Source: Apostichopus japonicus
Lineage: Eukaryota; Echinodermata; Holothuroidea; Aspidochirotida; Stichopodidae
Direction: 5' to 3'
Length of the DNA: 64,000 bases
Assembly (NCBI RefSeq): GCF_037975245.1
Contig: NC_092577.1
Span: 11,972,013-12,036,012, forward strand
Positions 1 to 12,058 of the stretch are shown one piece after another. Each line of letters opens with the position of its first letter. Position 1 is the stretch's first letter. The position numbers were made by a program, and so were the translations under genes. The notes under the pieces were generated by a model, which was not told where the DNA came from, searched no databases, and saw nothing but the letters and a program-made list of their open reading frames with translations.

Positions 1-301
1 CATTGTCGTAAGGAAGTAAAATTTCTAAGCAAGCATATAAAGGAATCGAGATAGTCCCTACCAATAAGTCTGCTATGGCAAGGTTTAATATGTAGAAGTT
101 AAACGATACTTTTCTAAGATTTAAATCATTCATGTACGCTAGGATAGTCAATCCGTTCCCCGTTACACTCAATACTGTAAGACTGATGAAGGCTGTTAAA
201 GTAACTATTGAACTAGGTATGAGGTATATATCAGGTTCATCTGTCACCGAAGAACAATTACACCTAGTTTCGTTTTAGTAAAGAGTTATTCCTTGATTCA
301 T
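1..301 (-). pseudogene. Rhodopsin-class GPCR relic, N-terminal part (copy A)
   Basis: Read on the minus strand from an ATG at 301, this matches the start of the intact receptor at 36214-37320: a short N-terminus, TM1 with the GNGLT motif, the intracellular SFNFYILNLAIADLLVG stretch of TM2, and the start of ECL1. A stop codon (TAA at 275-277) follows only eight codons after the ATG. Beyond it the frame stays open to the window edge, so the copy is either a pseudogene with one early stop or a gene that starts elsewhere. The rest of the coding region would lie outside the window. It belongs to the inverted duplication arm 1-2530. Confidence 0.8.
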
Positions 302-1967
302 AATGATGAAGACTGTGTTCACTCTAGAGTAGTCTCGGGCAGTCTTAGAACCAGGATTCCAAACAGTGCCAATCTATGTAGGTGCCAATGTCAATTGTGC
401 TGATTTGGTTACCTCCTCAGAGCACAGTGGTTTCACACACTTCACCAAGAGTAACACATCATATAACGTGATGTACTCTACAAAACGTTGATCATTGAAA
501 GGAAACTCAGAATTGGTAGCGAGGCAACTGTGGCAACCATTTGTTTACTTTTACCAGAGTCGAATATCACGTTAAGTAACAAGCTTGTCGTGGTAGTCTT
601 CGTAGCCAAGTTTCTTGCAGGTTCAATCACGTCTTCTAAGAGTTTGATGGCTTCACAGATCTAATCAAGATGAACAGACACGTACACATGGGGAAGATCG
701 CCAAACAAGTAAGGATCATTGAATGTAATATCGGCAAGTCCAACGAGTCAACAAATAACGTCGAACTATATTCTTTTCTAAACGAGATGTAGAGTCAAAC
801 AATAACACTACCAAAGAACAGACAAGATAGCAATAAACGCGAAAGCTATTTAGTTAAACGTGATTCAACTACCCTAAGATGAATTACCACGCTTGAGTTT
901 CATTTGAAATCACCAATAATCAATTCTTACTGTTATTGAAAGTCAATTGAACAATGAAGATAACCACAATGATCGGTCATAAGAAGAAAAATGTTTATAA
1001 TTAAATTGGTGACGCACGGTACACATTTGAGTAGAATTCTATAATACAGTGGACCAAACAAATAACGTTTTCAAACTCATCATACGTCATTACATGAACG
1101 AATTTTAATTAAATGCGATAACCACAATAATTGTCCAGACTGAAGAACAAACACTTATAGCCAAGTGTACTCCCCAGGAATATAATTAACTCTTTCTTTT
1201 CAAATTAGGAAATAGACCATTGACGATGCCAGTGATACAATTTGAAGGCTATAACATTAGAGGACATTACTGCCAACCCATACCTCAGGATTAGCAAACA
1301 TATTGCAATACCAAACTAGCAAATGTTACCTAACATCGTAGATGGTATCTGTATCTTCATGTTTCGTCAGAGGTTTAATATAGGCTATATTTTCTATAGA
1401 TAATGTTCGAACCCACAGACGGAGTTTATAAGACATCCAGCGCTAAGGAACAAAACTTCTTGAAGGTGTCACTTTTTTTTTAAGTTTAATCGGAATACCG
1501 GTTCGAGTCACTCCAAGATTAATGTATGTCGCCCAGTTACAGAGTTTTTGACAATTCATAATCATGAACGTTAACTATAAATTTAAGAGACTGACTTCGG
1601 TCAGCTTGCGGCTTTGATAAGCCAATGAGGCTTCTTTGCGAGTTACTGCTTGCCGGAGGATCTAAAATACATACATCCATAACTTAGCACTTCTGTTATA
1701 TGTTTATGCTAGTTCTTTTGGTGGTTTGTTACACACACACGTGTGCGCAAAGTCATTGATTTTAAATTCAGTATCATTTTGTCTTTGTTACATTCTTCTT
1801 TTGGAAACCCAAACGGACTTTCAGACTAGGCCAAGGAAAAAGTTATACTAAACATTGCAACATTTCAAACAATTTAACACATTTGAACAAAACATGCAAA
1901 ATCTACATACTAAAAACTGATCTGTACGTATATATCTGTTTATTTTATTTTATGGATACGGAAAAAA

Positions 1968-2080
1968 ACTACAATACAGTCTGAGCAATATACGATACGG
2001 CCACGGACAATGTCAGAGAAAGCCCGATAGACTTAGCGTCTTCTGTTTCGAGGGCTTTGGTTGCACAGAGAAGTTGCCAT
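1968..2080 (-). pseudogene. Internally deleted DMT transporter relic
   Basis: On the minus strand this segment is nearly identical to the part of the transporter at 20560-21480 that encodes the ninth transmembrane region (residues around ATKALETEDAKSIGLSLTLS). Directly upstream on the same strand (2110-2520) lies DNA matching the 5' flank of the intact gene (20020-20400). The promoter side and the 3' coding part are therefore nearly joined, and roughly 0.8 kb of coding sequence is missing between them. The frame is lost soon after the match ends near 1968. It cannot encode a transporter. Confidence 0.75.
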
Positions 2081-2530
2081 ACACATAGACTTCAGGTAAG
2101 TACATTTGAATGTGTAAGAGCTTCTTTCGATTTACCAAGCACTGCCTATCATTCGTTAGGGGTTGAATCGGCTTATCACATATTTAATCAATTTCAAATG
2201 TTCTCTCCTTCAAGGTATGTACTAATGCCGGCATTGCTACCGTAGACGGAATAAAATTGTCACAAATGATCCGTCACTCTGTATCCCTTCTTGCTTCTAA
2301 GACTGGAGTGTAACACAGCAATAAACTAAGCCAGCCGCCGTCGGTCCAGGATGTCAATGAAGGTAACGTTCACCACTTCCATTGAAGGAACCTACATTTC
2401 TCTCTACTCGGTCTGGTATAGGCTTACTATATTTTAACGTAGTAGTAAGTTGCCTTCATGGTAACAGTCATTACGTTAGATAATACCATAGAGAAATATG
2501 TTGTTTTGCTGTATAATAGTGTAACGCTGT

Positions 2531-4079
2531 TATTGTTAATTGTGGAGCAATGTGAGTTCTGTGTGAACGGTGTGGAACCGTTGTGGTAGTTAAAATTCCT
2601 CTTGGAATTATATAGGGGTTATCTCTCCTGGCATTAAGTAAACCAGTTGTAATTGTTGGCAGATTATAGCTTTTGGTGCTGCTCCTATGGATCCGCATGT
2701 GGTATTACGCTTATCCTGGGACTATGATGTAGCACATGTCATATATTAGGGACACTCATGTGATCACATGCATCTCTTTAAAGGAGTATAACTGTGTGGG
2801 AATGGGGATGTCTTAATTGTAGGGTACAGTTCATCATTTGTATACATGTGGTATTTCCATGTATTGTAAAGAGATTTATATAAAATGCATTACCTGGGAG
2901 AGACAGGACAGTCTACTCTGGTTGCTGCTAGGAAAAACATTATTGATGGCAGGCTTCAGGGCCACGTAGCTTCAAGTTTTTACATCACATCCAGTACAAC
3001 AAACTCAACCGTAATGTAAGAAGTTTTTCATTTCAATATATCGCTGTTAAAAAAAACCCATCACCTAGATTTATTTTGTGTTCATATTCATTATATGGCT
3101 AATTACAATACTACATATAAGGTTAAGAACCCTGAATCGGCTGGCTGGCGCTAATCACAGAGGAGAGTGTTACAATATTTATCTTTTTTGTCATCTGTTG
3201 TATGCTGAAATTTGTGCATGATACGGCGCCTGTGCGCAATATCATTTCCCACCTAGTTGTCAACAGTCACAACTAACCAGCCTGATAACACAGGTGAAGC
3301 GAAACTATCAGCTTTTCGATCAGGTAGTTGAAAAAAAAACGGAGAGTACAGCATGAAACTTAACAACGGAGTCTCAATACCAGTATTTCAATCCGAACAA
3401 TGATTACAATTTTAATATAACGTTTGCGACACTACGTTACATATATATCCTGTCTGTCAGTACACGGGGTGGGTTGATCGCATAACTGAATGTAAAATGT
3501 TTGACCTATACAAAATAACTAAAGTGACTACGAAATAACTAAAGTGACTACAAGTTCGTTGTCTGGTTAACTTATACGGCTTTTCTGCTTCGAGTATTGC
3601 CAAATACAATGGACAGATGTAAGACGTGAAATTATTTTCTTCTCAATACGAAAGCTCCAATATCGATGTAAACTTGCTGGTCTATAACAGCAGGTGCTGT
3701 AATTACAATCATTAATCAGTTTTCTCCTTTAAATTTTAAACAAAAATAAAGTTAGCTTTACCCGGTCCATTCATCTAGACATGAACTTTTTACTCCTCTG
3801 CATCGACAATTTCCGAAGAAAAAGGTCTTTTTTCTCATATAAATAGTCGTTATTATTGTCGTCGGATTTTCGTTAATTAGACACTTCGCGTAATGACGTA
3901 ATGTGTTCAGAAGCAGTTAGTTTTGGAGGGGCAATAACACATTTGCTCTAACATAGCCCTTCCAAGATTCCGTAAGTTTCGAGTTTTATCAAAATATTTG
4001 TGGTACAATTTTTATTGTAGGCACGTCAAGAACAATTGTTGTTACATACAAGTTTAAGACCATCGTAACGTTAGATAAA
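2531..4079. other. Non-coding stretch
   Basis: No convincing reading frame or RNA gene was seen. A 19-base unit (aaataactaaagtgactac) occurs twice in a row near 3517-3555. The only frames present are short and of random composition. Confidence 0.5.
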
Positions 4080-5408
4080 CTTGTTGAGATCAACATTAAA
4101 TTGGAAAAAGAATTGAGTCAAGTCAGAAAAAAAATGATGAAATCAAGAAAACAACCATCAAGAAATACGACGTTAAGGCCAAACACGTTAATGAGAAATC
4201 AAACGAACGAGAAGGTGCACTCTCAAAAAAAAGTTGGAATATTAGATGCTGAATTCAAGAAATCAACGTCAACGAGACCTAATTGCACAGAAAGACGAAT
4301 CTGAGCTTAAGAATGTATCAGAACACTGTGACCAGATAATTAAGAGATATGAAGACTTCCCAGTAACAACCTCAACTATCTTAGCTTCTGAACACATATG
4401 GACAGATGCTTGGTATATCCCTGATATCAGGACAGCGTGCAAACCACTGGTAGACGAAATGAAAAAGGAATATCCTGAGTTGGAATCTTTATCGGACATT
4501 ATGATCAGTGATGTACCAAAATTTATTGTTGATGATGTCACTATTTCTGATCACGTAGAGCACGTGGTTGATATTAAAAGATTGAAAGCTAAAGGTTTGC
4601 AAGTCAATGACATTGTAGGTATGAGGGATGGTAAAATCGTCATAACTGGTAGAATTTCAAATATTCCACACATCACTGTCATTAACAGAAGAGGAGAAAC
4701 ATTACAGCAAAAGAATATTTGTTAAAATAGCAGCGGACATGGCACGACGCACTGTTGTTATTTATCAGAGTTTAAAGTTATAGCAGTTTTTGAAGATGAA
4801 ATCTGGGATGTTCGTCATGGTTTATGCAAGAAGCAGAAACTGACAGACGCAATTAGTTGCTGGGGATTAGGTATGAAAGCGATAAGTGTAACGACTGATC
4901 CAGACAACAATCACATCTTGTCGGTACTAACAGCAAATGTGTGTATGAACTTAATGATCAACTTACTTACAGGCAAACTATAACACTACCGCAAACACTA
5001 CTGGATGGAAATATGTTCGTAATGAACAGGGCGGTCACACTGAGTCTACATAAGCGTAATCTATTGGTTCTTGACCATAATGGAAATAAAGCATATTCAG
5101 TCATCACAGAGGGATCAAATGGAAAAGAGATCTATGCATTCCAAAAACCAGATTTCGGTCTTAGAAATGTCTGGACACCTGTCGATGTCTGTACAGACTT
5201 GAATATGTTCATCTACATATTATGGAACAACACTGTAAAATGTGTGCTAACACAGTATAGTCAGGATGGCCTAAAATTACTAAATACAAAATCATTAGAT
5301 ATGCTATGTCATCATTTAACCACATTAAAAGACGATGGTGAGGAAAAACTTGTTATAGAATCCTCTGACAAACAACGGCTGTACATTTATGGTTTAAACG
5401 TGACGTAG
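4080..5408 (+). pseudogene. TRIM-type gene relic, coiled coil and C-terminal region (copy 1)
   Basis: Three overlapping frames encode a broken protein. Charged, Lys/Glu-rich coiled-coil-like sequence comes first (4080-4300), then a conserved block (4246-4725, from ..AQKDESELKNVSEHCDQ to the strand-like ITGRISNIPHITVINR). After about 200 bases full of stops comes a C-terminal block (4941-5408) that looks like the repeated strands of a beta-propeller and ends in LYIYGLNVT. The same order recurs at 13312-14752 behind a RING and two B-boxes, which is why I call this TRIM-type. No RING or B-box lies upstream here, and several frameshifts and stops are present. It is a 5'-truncated pseudogene. The C-terminal domain assignment is an inference from its look, not a proven match. 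Confidence 0.65.
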
Positions 5409-7930
5409 TTTGCTAAATAGGTCTATTACGTAATATTACGTAAAATGCTATTAAAGTAATGAAATGTAATTTCCAATTCGTCTGATTACTTTTCGATTGC
5501 ATTTTCTTCAGAAATCTTTAAAACTGAAATTTAACCACAGATAAAAAAATAGTTTAATTATTTTCATGTTTTGCCTTTACCATTGTGAAAACCATTCAAG
5601 CCAATGTCAACTTTCCTCAGGATATTCGTTATAAAAAAAACATACACACTATAGTAATTTCGTCTAATGAAGCCTGGTCTGGATATTACTTCAGCAGTAG
5701 CGCTGGTAACCACTGGTTGGGTATATCTGAATACAGGCAACTAGGCACGGGCTGTCGTGCGTCCATGAATACAAGTTGACGTAACAGTGATATGGGCTGA
5801 TGATCGTAAAACAACAGTATGGGATGAAATTTAAATCTCCCACCATGGATTGTAGACTTGTTTATTTTTTATCCTGACAAGGATTTCGAGCCCTTTGCAA
5901 ATATTACTTACATCTTGTAACACATAATAAATATAAACAGAATGCAAGACGATAGACAAACTGGCTTATTTTTATATTAAGTAGATGGAACATTGTGAAA
6001 TATTCGGGCAAATACTTGAGCCACCTAAAACACAACAATCATAACAATGGCTTTATCGATGCATTACAATTATATGTAGTTGAATCACGTTTTGGAAGAT
6101 GCGTTACTTTATATGTCTTAAATTAGGTGGGACAATATATGAGTGACACTCTTTAATTAGGGTTCCGTGAAAACATTGACGAACTTGCTCGACAGTTAAA
6201 GTTCGTGAGATAAAGATATTCTGATTATGAATATCTAACATCTGATTTGGTAAATTTCTGTTATTAGTGTAAAATAATATGTATAGTGTTTTTTTCTTGT
6301 CTGCAAATGTTATGCTTAAGTAACTTTTAATAGTAGGTGTTACTGAAAGTGATCTGAATATAAATAACTTAGAATAACAATATCGTATAAGATTGTCAAA
6401 GGGATGAAAACGCAATACCTGCTGTTTAAACTTTAAAGGATGTGGAATGAATCTTGATACTATTTCTGCTAGTACTAGAAGGAATATTGACAAAGAAGGT
6501 TGAAAATATACTTGCCATATTAATTTTACTACAAACAGCAAGACGACAACAGCTTCAGGTGACCAAAAGAGCAGTTTGTATAATCAAGACGAACTAGCAG
6601 TAAGTGGTGGACTCTACCAGGACGTTATTGGAGTGAAAGTACCATAATAACGTAAATAAAACTGCACAATAAGTGGCAGAATAACAGTGAGAATGCACTT
6701 AAAATTGTATGTTACGCACATCGGGACACTTATGTTTGCATATTCATAGTGAAGTGTTCCCCAAAGTTTGTGGGCTATGTTTTTTTTTTTTTATTTTGGT
6801 ACCTAGGTATGCACATATATTGTGTCTGATTAATCATCTAAGTTGTTCAAAATATTGCATTTGATATGAAAGAATATCTTTACTGCTTGAAAAATATTGT
6901 TGCTTGTGCCAAAATTAAGGTGACATCGTTTAATATTATCTCAATTACACAAAATTTTAATACATACTGTTGAATTTGTCTCTTACAAAACCATTATTAG
7001 TACTGTTACTACATTATTACTACACCAATTTGTTTTACACGCTGGAAAGTGTTTGACACGAAAAGTAGTTACACGAAAAGGGTTGTCGAGTAATACAGCA
7101 CCTGCATTACAGCAATAGAATTTGCTAAAAATGGTACCTGATAACAGTTGGAATTCTTTATGGTTCATTTAAACGGAATTCTAAACTACGTGAATTCACG
7201 GTTTGAAAGTACCAGCGCAAAAACGTTTTACTCGCTTTCACGAACTTCTATTAAATTACGTCTTAGCGCATATGTCCTGCTTGCCGGTGTTCTACCGTAA
7301 AATACAACACTGTTTTTAACGACTTTTCCTCAAAAATTGAAAGTAGGCCTCTTACTATCAAAAATAAATGAGTAAAAGAATATCATAAGAATTGAAAAAT
7401 TCCACTCTTAGTGAAGACGGGTGCTGTTTTATTATGTCCGTTAGCCACTGAATCTTCTTTCAACTCACAATTATCCCTTGCAACTTCATTTACAAATGTT
7501 GTAACGTTTTTTTTTTCTGTCATAATGGAGATCACTCTATTGAAATGGCCACACAAACTTGTTTCTTGTCATCAACGTCTATCCATCCACAAAACCTTAT
7601 AACAATTCTTAGTCAAATTACATGGTAATATCTTCCACAACGCCTTACACATGATCTGTGTAATAAAGATCCCTGTGTACAGGGACAGTTTTTGCCTATA
7701 GAAAGTTATTTTTACCCACGAAAGAGTTGAGTTTCCAACACAAATTTCTATGACCTAAGGCGTAATACAATTAGAGCAGGTAATCAAATAGTTCAATGTC
7801 TTTCGTAACGTAAAGTTCTAGGCAAATTTAACGCACGTTATCAGTTTAATTACAAAAGGAACATTACAGCAATTATCTGTAAATTTCTATATTATTTGAA
7901 ATAAATTACAGAGTCCAATGAACCATACCT
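5409..7930. other. Non-coding stretch
   Basis: No recognisable gene. A 145-codon open frame on the minus strand (6104-6541) has the Leu/Ile/Phe-rich composition expected of chance frames in AT-rich DNA, and no motif was seen in it. Poly-T runs occur near 6780 and 7508. Confidence 0.5.
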
Positions 7931-8558
7931 ATGGTATCGACAACTCCTCTCAAAGACCTGGCAGAGAACTTTTTTCTGTGTTCTGTTTGTTTGAATCAAT
8001 TTACAGAACCGAAGCTGTTACCATGTCTTCATCGATATTGCAGGGAATTCTTAAATACAGTTATTCAAGCCAGGCAAGCTGGGGAGGTTAAATGTCCACT
8101 ATGTCAACAGGATTATTTCATACCGGAAAATGGGGTAGATGATTTCAAGACAGACTTTCATATGAAGAGTATGCTTGAGTTTGTAAACTTGCAAAACAAT
8201 GCATGAGTTGTTCAATATATACAAAAGTGTTTGCGTACTGCTTTAAATGTAAATACTTCTAATGTGATCCATGTTCAATGGTTCAATAACAGTCAAATGT
8301 TTACAGAACACCAACTCACATTTTGAAATTGTACAAAATTGGATGTTGAGGCCTGGAACCTAACACTGGGAAAACTAACGACACTTACGGAAGAACCCAG
8401 GTGCCACATACACAAGACAAAAGAAGCAAAGTTGTGTTGCTGTACCTGCCGACATTTACCGGTATGCATAGTTTGTATATATAGTAAACACAACGGCCAT
8501 GACCTACAAGGCGTATCTGAATTAGTAAATAGTGAAAGAATAGAACAGAATCAAACAG
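7931..8558 (+). pseudogene. TRIM-type gene relic, RING and B-boxes (copy 2, 5' part)
   Basis: TRIM proteins are E3 ubiquitin ligases with RING, B-box and coiled-coil domains. Frame 7931-8206 encodes a RING finger with CSVC, the CLHRYC core and the closing CPLC. The sixth zinc ligand, expected three residues after the Cys of RYC, is Phe. A one-base shift and an internal stop separate this from a B-box1-like stretch (8205-8280, AYCFKCKYF..CDPCS). A B-box2 follows at 8339-8510 (CHIHKTKEAKLCCC..C..C....H..H). The sequence is then cut at 8558 by the Tx1-like element and resumes at 13312. Frameshifts, stops, the lost ligand and the insertion make it a pseudogene. The RING start is my choice because it gives the usual short lead-in to the first Cys pair. 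Confidence 0.8.
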
Positions 8559-8771
8559 TTGGCTTTCGTGGAGTGCAGACGTGTTTTTCGCTCTCGCTCT
8601 ACATCTGATAACAGCTATTTTTTCACTGTACTGTACTGTGCTATACTTCCCGCCAGGCGGGTGTGCGCCAGTTCGTATATCGTTATCGTATGGTTATCGT
8701 ATATTGTATTTTATCCAACCTGTCTTTAGTTTGTTTTGTTACTCCTCTGTGGCCTAGCCACCTTCGGTATC

Positions 8772-9871
8772 ATGGCATCGCGCCGTGATTCCAAAATTGT
8801 TAAGTTAACCTTCACCGGTGAACAAGCGGTTCCACCGGTGCAAGTTTTTAGTATTTTAGAGAGTAAGGGTGTTGTTGTGCCTGGAGAGGTTGATGCGTTG
8901 CAAGCTCTCCAGGGTCGTAATACCTTTGTCTTACTTATATATGAAGGGTGTCACGTTGCTGAGTGGGGTTGAAGGTTTGACATTTACTCCATACGAGCGT
9001 TCCGTATGGGTAACTGTCATCCACGTAGGACTAGAGGTGCGTCAGGAACTTGTCGCAACTGTTTTAGGTCGGTTAGGGCCGGCAAGGCCATCAAAATGTG
9101 CTCCTACGCACAGGCCCCTGGGGTGTTGAACGGGCACCGACAGGTTCGGATCGACCTCAAGCAAGACATTCCCTCCTTCCGTTTTATTGCCGGGCATAAA
9201 GCTCACGTGCGTTACCCCGGTCAGCCCCGTACCTGCTTCAGGTGTGGGGATACCGGGCACGAAGACAAGGGCTGCCCAAACAAAAAGTGTGGGCGCTGCC
9301 TTCGTCTTGGACATGGTACCTCTGCTTGCCCAAGCGAAGTTGTGTGCTCACTCTTTGGGAAGGAGGGACATGTCTTTCGCGCTTGTCCCTCCTCTTATGT
9401 CTTTATGACAAAGAGTGGGGTCAATCAAAGGCGCCAAGTTCTGGCGCACCTACTGCGTCGGAGGAAGCTCCACGCAAAGAAGGGGAACCGGGTGAGGATT
9501 CACCCAACGCACCTAGTTCACCCTCCCCCGTAGTTGCAGACCCCAACCCCGTGCCCGCACCGAGAAAGTCTCCACCAGCTTCCCCCATCAACTCGTCCAG
9601 TTCCATCCCCAGTCCGCCGCCGGCATCGCCAGATCCGGAGACTCTGTCCGACGGCGACTCCGGGGACTCGGTGGTCATCGGGTCTCCGGAGGCTCTGTCT
9701 GACAGCGACTCCGGAGGCTCGGTGATCGTCGAGCCTAAACGTGCCACTGGGACGAGCTGGTACGACGAGATGGGGGAACCCTCTCTAAAAAGGTCGGCCT
9801 CAAGTGACGACTCGGACGACGATATGGCGTCTAGAGCGCGCTTGAAGCTTACAGAATCGTCGTCGGCGTAA
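8772..9871 (+). pseudogene. ORF1 (RNA-binding, zinc-knuckle protein) of the Tx1-like element
   Basis: The protein starts at ATG 8772 (MASRRDSKIVKLTF) and runs to a stop at 8970-8972. The coding sense continues in other frames through a GLTFTPYERSVWVTV stretch, likely the RRM-like part, and a conserved YPGQPRTCFRCG block. Two good CCHC knuckles follow (CFRCGDTGHEDKGC and CGRCLRLGHGTSAC); in a third, the second Cys is Phe (CSLF). The end (about 9480-9871) is a Pro/Ser/Asp-rich acidic tail ending at the TAA at 9869-9871. At least two frameshifts are needed to read it through. ORF1 proteins of this group coat the element RNA. Confidence 0.75.
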
Positions 9872-9891
9872 TTTTGTCTCATTGCCCTCTC

Positions 9892-10674
9892 ATGGCCCAT
9901 ACATTTTCGGTTGCCACTTTCAACGTAAATGGCATGAGGGATCATCGCAAGCGCAGTCGCATTTTCCAATATTGTATTTCAATGGAGGTCGACTGCGTTT
10001 GCCTGCAAGAAACACATATTTTGGAAGAATATGTCCCTCTATGGGTTTATGAGTTGGGTGATGGGCTGCATCCTTCGTTTGGTTCGTCTTCATCCTGTGG
10101 CACTGCCATCATTCTTTCACCTCGTCAGGCGGGTTGTGCCACTAGGGTGGAGACGGATCACGAGGGCCGATTGGTTTGCATTCTATTCAAGTATCCACAG
10201 GGTAACATCTCCCTTTGCAATGTGTATGCTCCAAATCGGCCTTTTGCTAGACGAGAATTTTTTAACATGCTGCCTTCCTTTGTTCCTGGTAGTGCACCAT
10301 GTGTCATGGTCGGAGACTTTAACTGTGTCCCAGACTCGGGTCTTGACAGACTCGGGGCTTCTGTGTTTGCTAGTCCTGACGCTGGGATCACAGAATTGGA
10401 CAGATTCACTTCGGCACACCTTTTAGCCGATGTCTGGAGGCATATGCACCCGTGTAGTACGGTGTATACGTGGGTGAGGCCTAACGGAGAAGATGCCTCC
10501 AGGATAGATCGAGTGTTTGCGCCCGTAAGTTTTACATTTTCGGGTTGCGAGACGCTCAGCTGTCCGCTCTCTGACCATGACACTGTAGTAGCACGTTTTG
10601 TTTTGCCTTCCATTTTCCCGATCGGGCGGGGCCTATGGAAGCTTAACTGTCGGATTCTTGGCGAGTTCCGCTAG
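9892..10674 (+). pseudogene. ORF2 endonuclease domain of the Tx1-like element
   Basis: This starts at ATG 9892, about 20 bases after the ORF1 stop, and is open for 260 codons. It has the apurinic-endonuclease fold motifs: FNVNGMRD at the start, LQETH (catalytic Glu), NVYAPN, the GDFNCV core with catalytic Asp and Asn, SRIDRVF, and the closing SDHD with the catalytic His. This enzyme nicks target DNA for target-primed reverse transcription. The frame closes at a TAG (10672-10674), where an intact ORF2 would continue into the reverse transcriptase, so it is broken. The earlier in-frame TTG at 9874 is not a plausible animal start. Confidence 0.85.
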
Positions 10675-12058
10675 GGTTTCGAGACCAGGTACAATGGATG
10701 GCAAACATTGACGCCGGCCTTTGCTTCTACATCCCAATGGTGGGATGATGTCAAGTTGCGCATCAAACGCTACGTAATTCAGTATTGCGTGACCCGCGCA
10801 CGACGTCGAAGAGAAAAATTCTCGAAGCTGTGCGCGGAGGTGAAGTTTGGCGACCCTTCGGCTGTCATCGCTTTGCAGACTTATCTCGATGAAAAGTACC
10901 ACGGTGCCCGCGTCAGGGCCTGTGTCGAAGCGGTGGAAGCCGAGGAGCGCCCTTCACTGAGGTTTTACCAGTCCGTTAGCTCATCGGCGGGTGACAGACG
11001 CGTCCCGTCTGTGCGCGCTACTGATGGGAACGTGGTCAGGGCATTGTCCGCGTATATAAAGAGTATTATTCGAGTTTGTTTACTCGTGTCAATTTCGACT
11101 TGTCGGCACAGTCTGATTTATTGAGGGGAATCTCAAAAACCGTTCCCCACGATGTCAATGATATTTTGGGGGGCGGAATAACCACTGTTGAGCTTTGGAA
11201 GGCGCTTTCGAAGATGAAGAATGGCAAGTCCCCGGGATCGGACGGGCTTCCGAGGGAGTTCTACCGAGCCTTCTGGGCAATAATAGGACCCGACATCAGA
11301 GCCGTCTTCGAGGACGCCTTCCAAAACGGACTTTTAAACCAAAGTCAACGTCTGGGCATGATTACTTTGCTGCCAAAGTCTGGGGACCCCTTGGATCCCC
11401 ATAACAAGCGTCCGATCACCTTGTTAAATGTGGACTACAAGTTGCTGGCTAAGGCTTTGTGCAGCCGCCTTGCACTGGCTATGCCGCATCTTGTGGGTGA
11501 CTCCAGACTTGTGCAGTGAAGGGTCATTGCATCCAGCAGAACTTGTGGTTGATGCGCGACTTGACCGACTTTGTTATTGAGCGTGATCTGCCATGTGCAT
11601 TGGTGTCTCTGGATCAGCAGAAGGCCTTTGACATGGTGGATCGCGGTTTTTTAATGAATGTATTGGAGACGCTTCAGTTGCACCCAAATTTTCGTAAATG
11701 GATTTCTGTTTTGTATCAAGAAAGTTCCAGTTCTGTTATCGTAAATGGGTTTTGTTCGGAGGTTTTTAACGTAGAGAGGGGGGTGCGCCAGGGGTGCCCT
11801 CTGTCTCCATTACTTTATGTTTTGTTTAGCGAGTCCCTCTCTCGTCTTTTGGAAAGGGACTCCAGACTTGTTCCATTCGTTGTGCCACGGGGTGCCAAAG
11901 TGAAATGCGCTCAATATGCAGATGACGTGACATGTGTTGTTTCGACTCTGGGCTCCTTTCGCGCACTCTCGCAGGATTTATCTATTTTTGAGAGAGGTAC
12001 CGGGGCGAAGTTAAATCCAGAAAAGACAAAGGGCCTTCTTCTTGGTAGCTGGAGATAA
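10675..12058 (+). pseudogene. ORF2 linker and reverse transcriptase of the Tx1-like element
   Basis: The linker (10675-11075) is broken into frames. The reverse transcriptase is then readable in two frames. Frame 11076-11519 carries MKNGKSPGSDGLPREFY, LLPKSGDP and RPITLLNVDYKLLAKAL (fingers). Frame 11516-12058 carries SLDQQKAFDMVDRGFL, GVRQGCPLSPLLYVL, the YADDVTCVV active site with two catalytic Asp, and LNPEKTKGL. The frames overlap at 11516, where the first ends on a stop (TGA). These signatures and the KAFDMVDR wording suit the Tx1/L1 group better than CR1 or RTE. A spliced or frameshifted functional protein is unlikely. Confidence 0.85.

Larger units (their letters stand above)
1..2530 (-). 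repeat. Left arm of an inverted segmental duplication
   Basis: Read in reverse, this arm matches about 20020-25910 in the same order. The DMT upstream region (2110-2520) pairs with 20020-20400, DMT 3' coding (1968-2080) with 21270-21390, the non-coding block 1700-1930 with 23160-23260, 1000-1600 with 23750-24300, 560-700 with 24600-24720, and the GPCR N-terminus (1-301) with 25600-25910. The left arm is less than half the length of the right, having lost most of the transporter gene and about 2 kb beyond it. Matched by eye; percent identity not computed. Confidence 0.75.

Noticed and set aside
6104-6541. 145-codon minus-strand frame
   Set aside because: AT-driven composition with no domain or neighbour support; probably chance.
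9230-9400. Retrovirus-type Gag zinc knuckles
   Set aside because: The knuckles belong to ORF1 of a non-LTR element: an endonuclease and Tx1-type RT follow, and there are no LTRs, protease or integrase.
9421-9969. 182-codon minus-strand frame
   Set aside because: It is the antisense of the Pro/Ser-rich ORF1 tail of the Tx1-like element and a by-product of its GC-rich codons.
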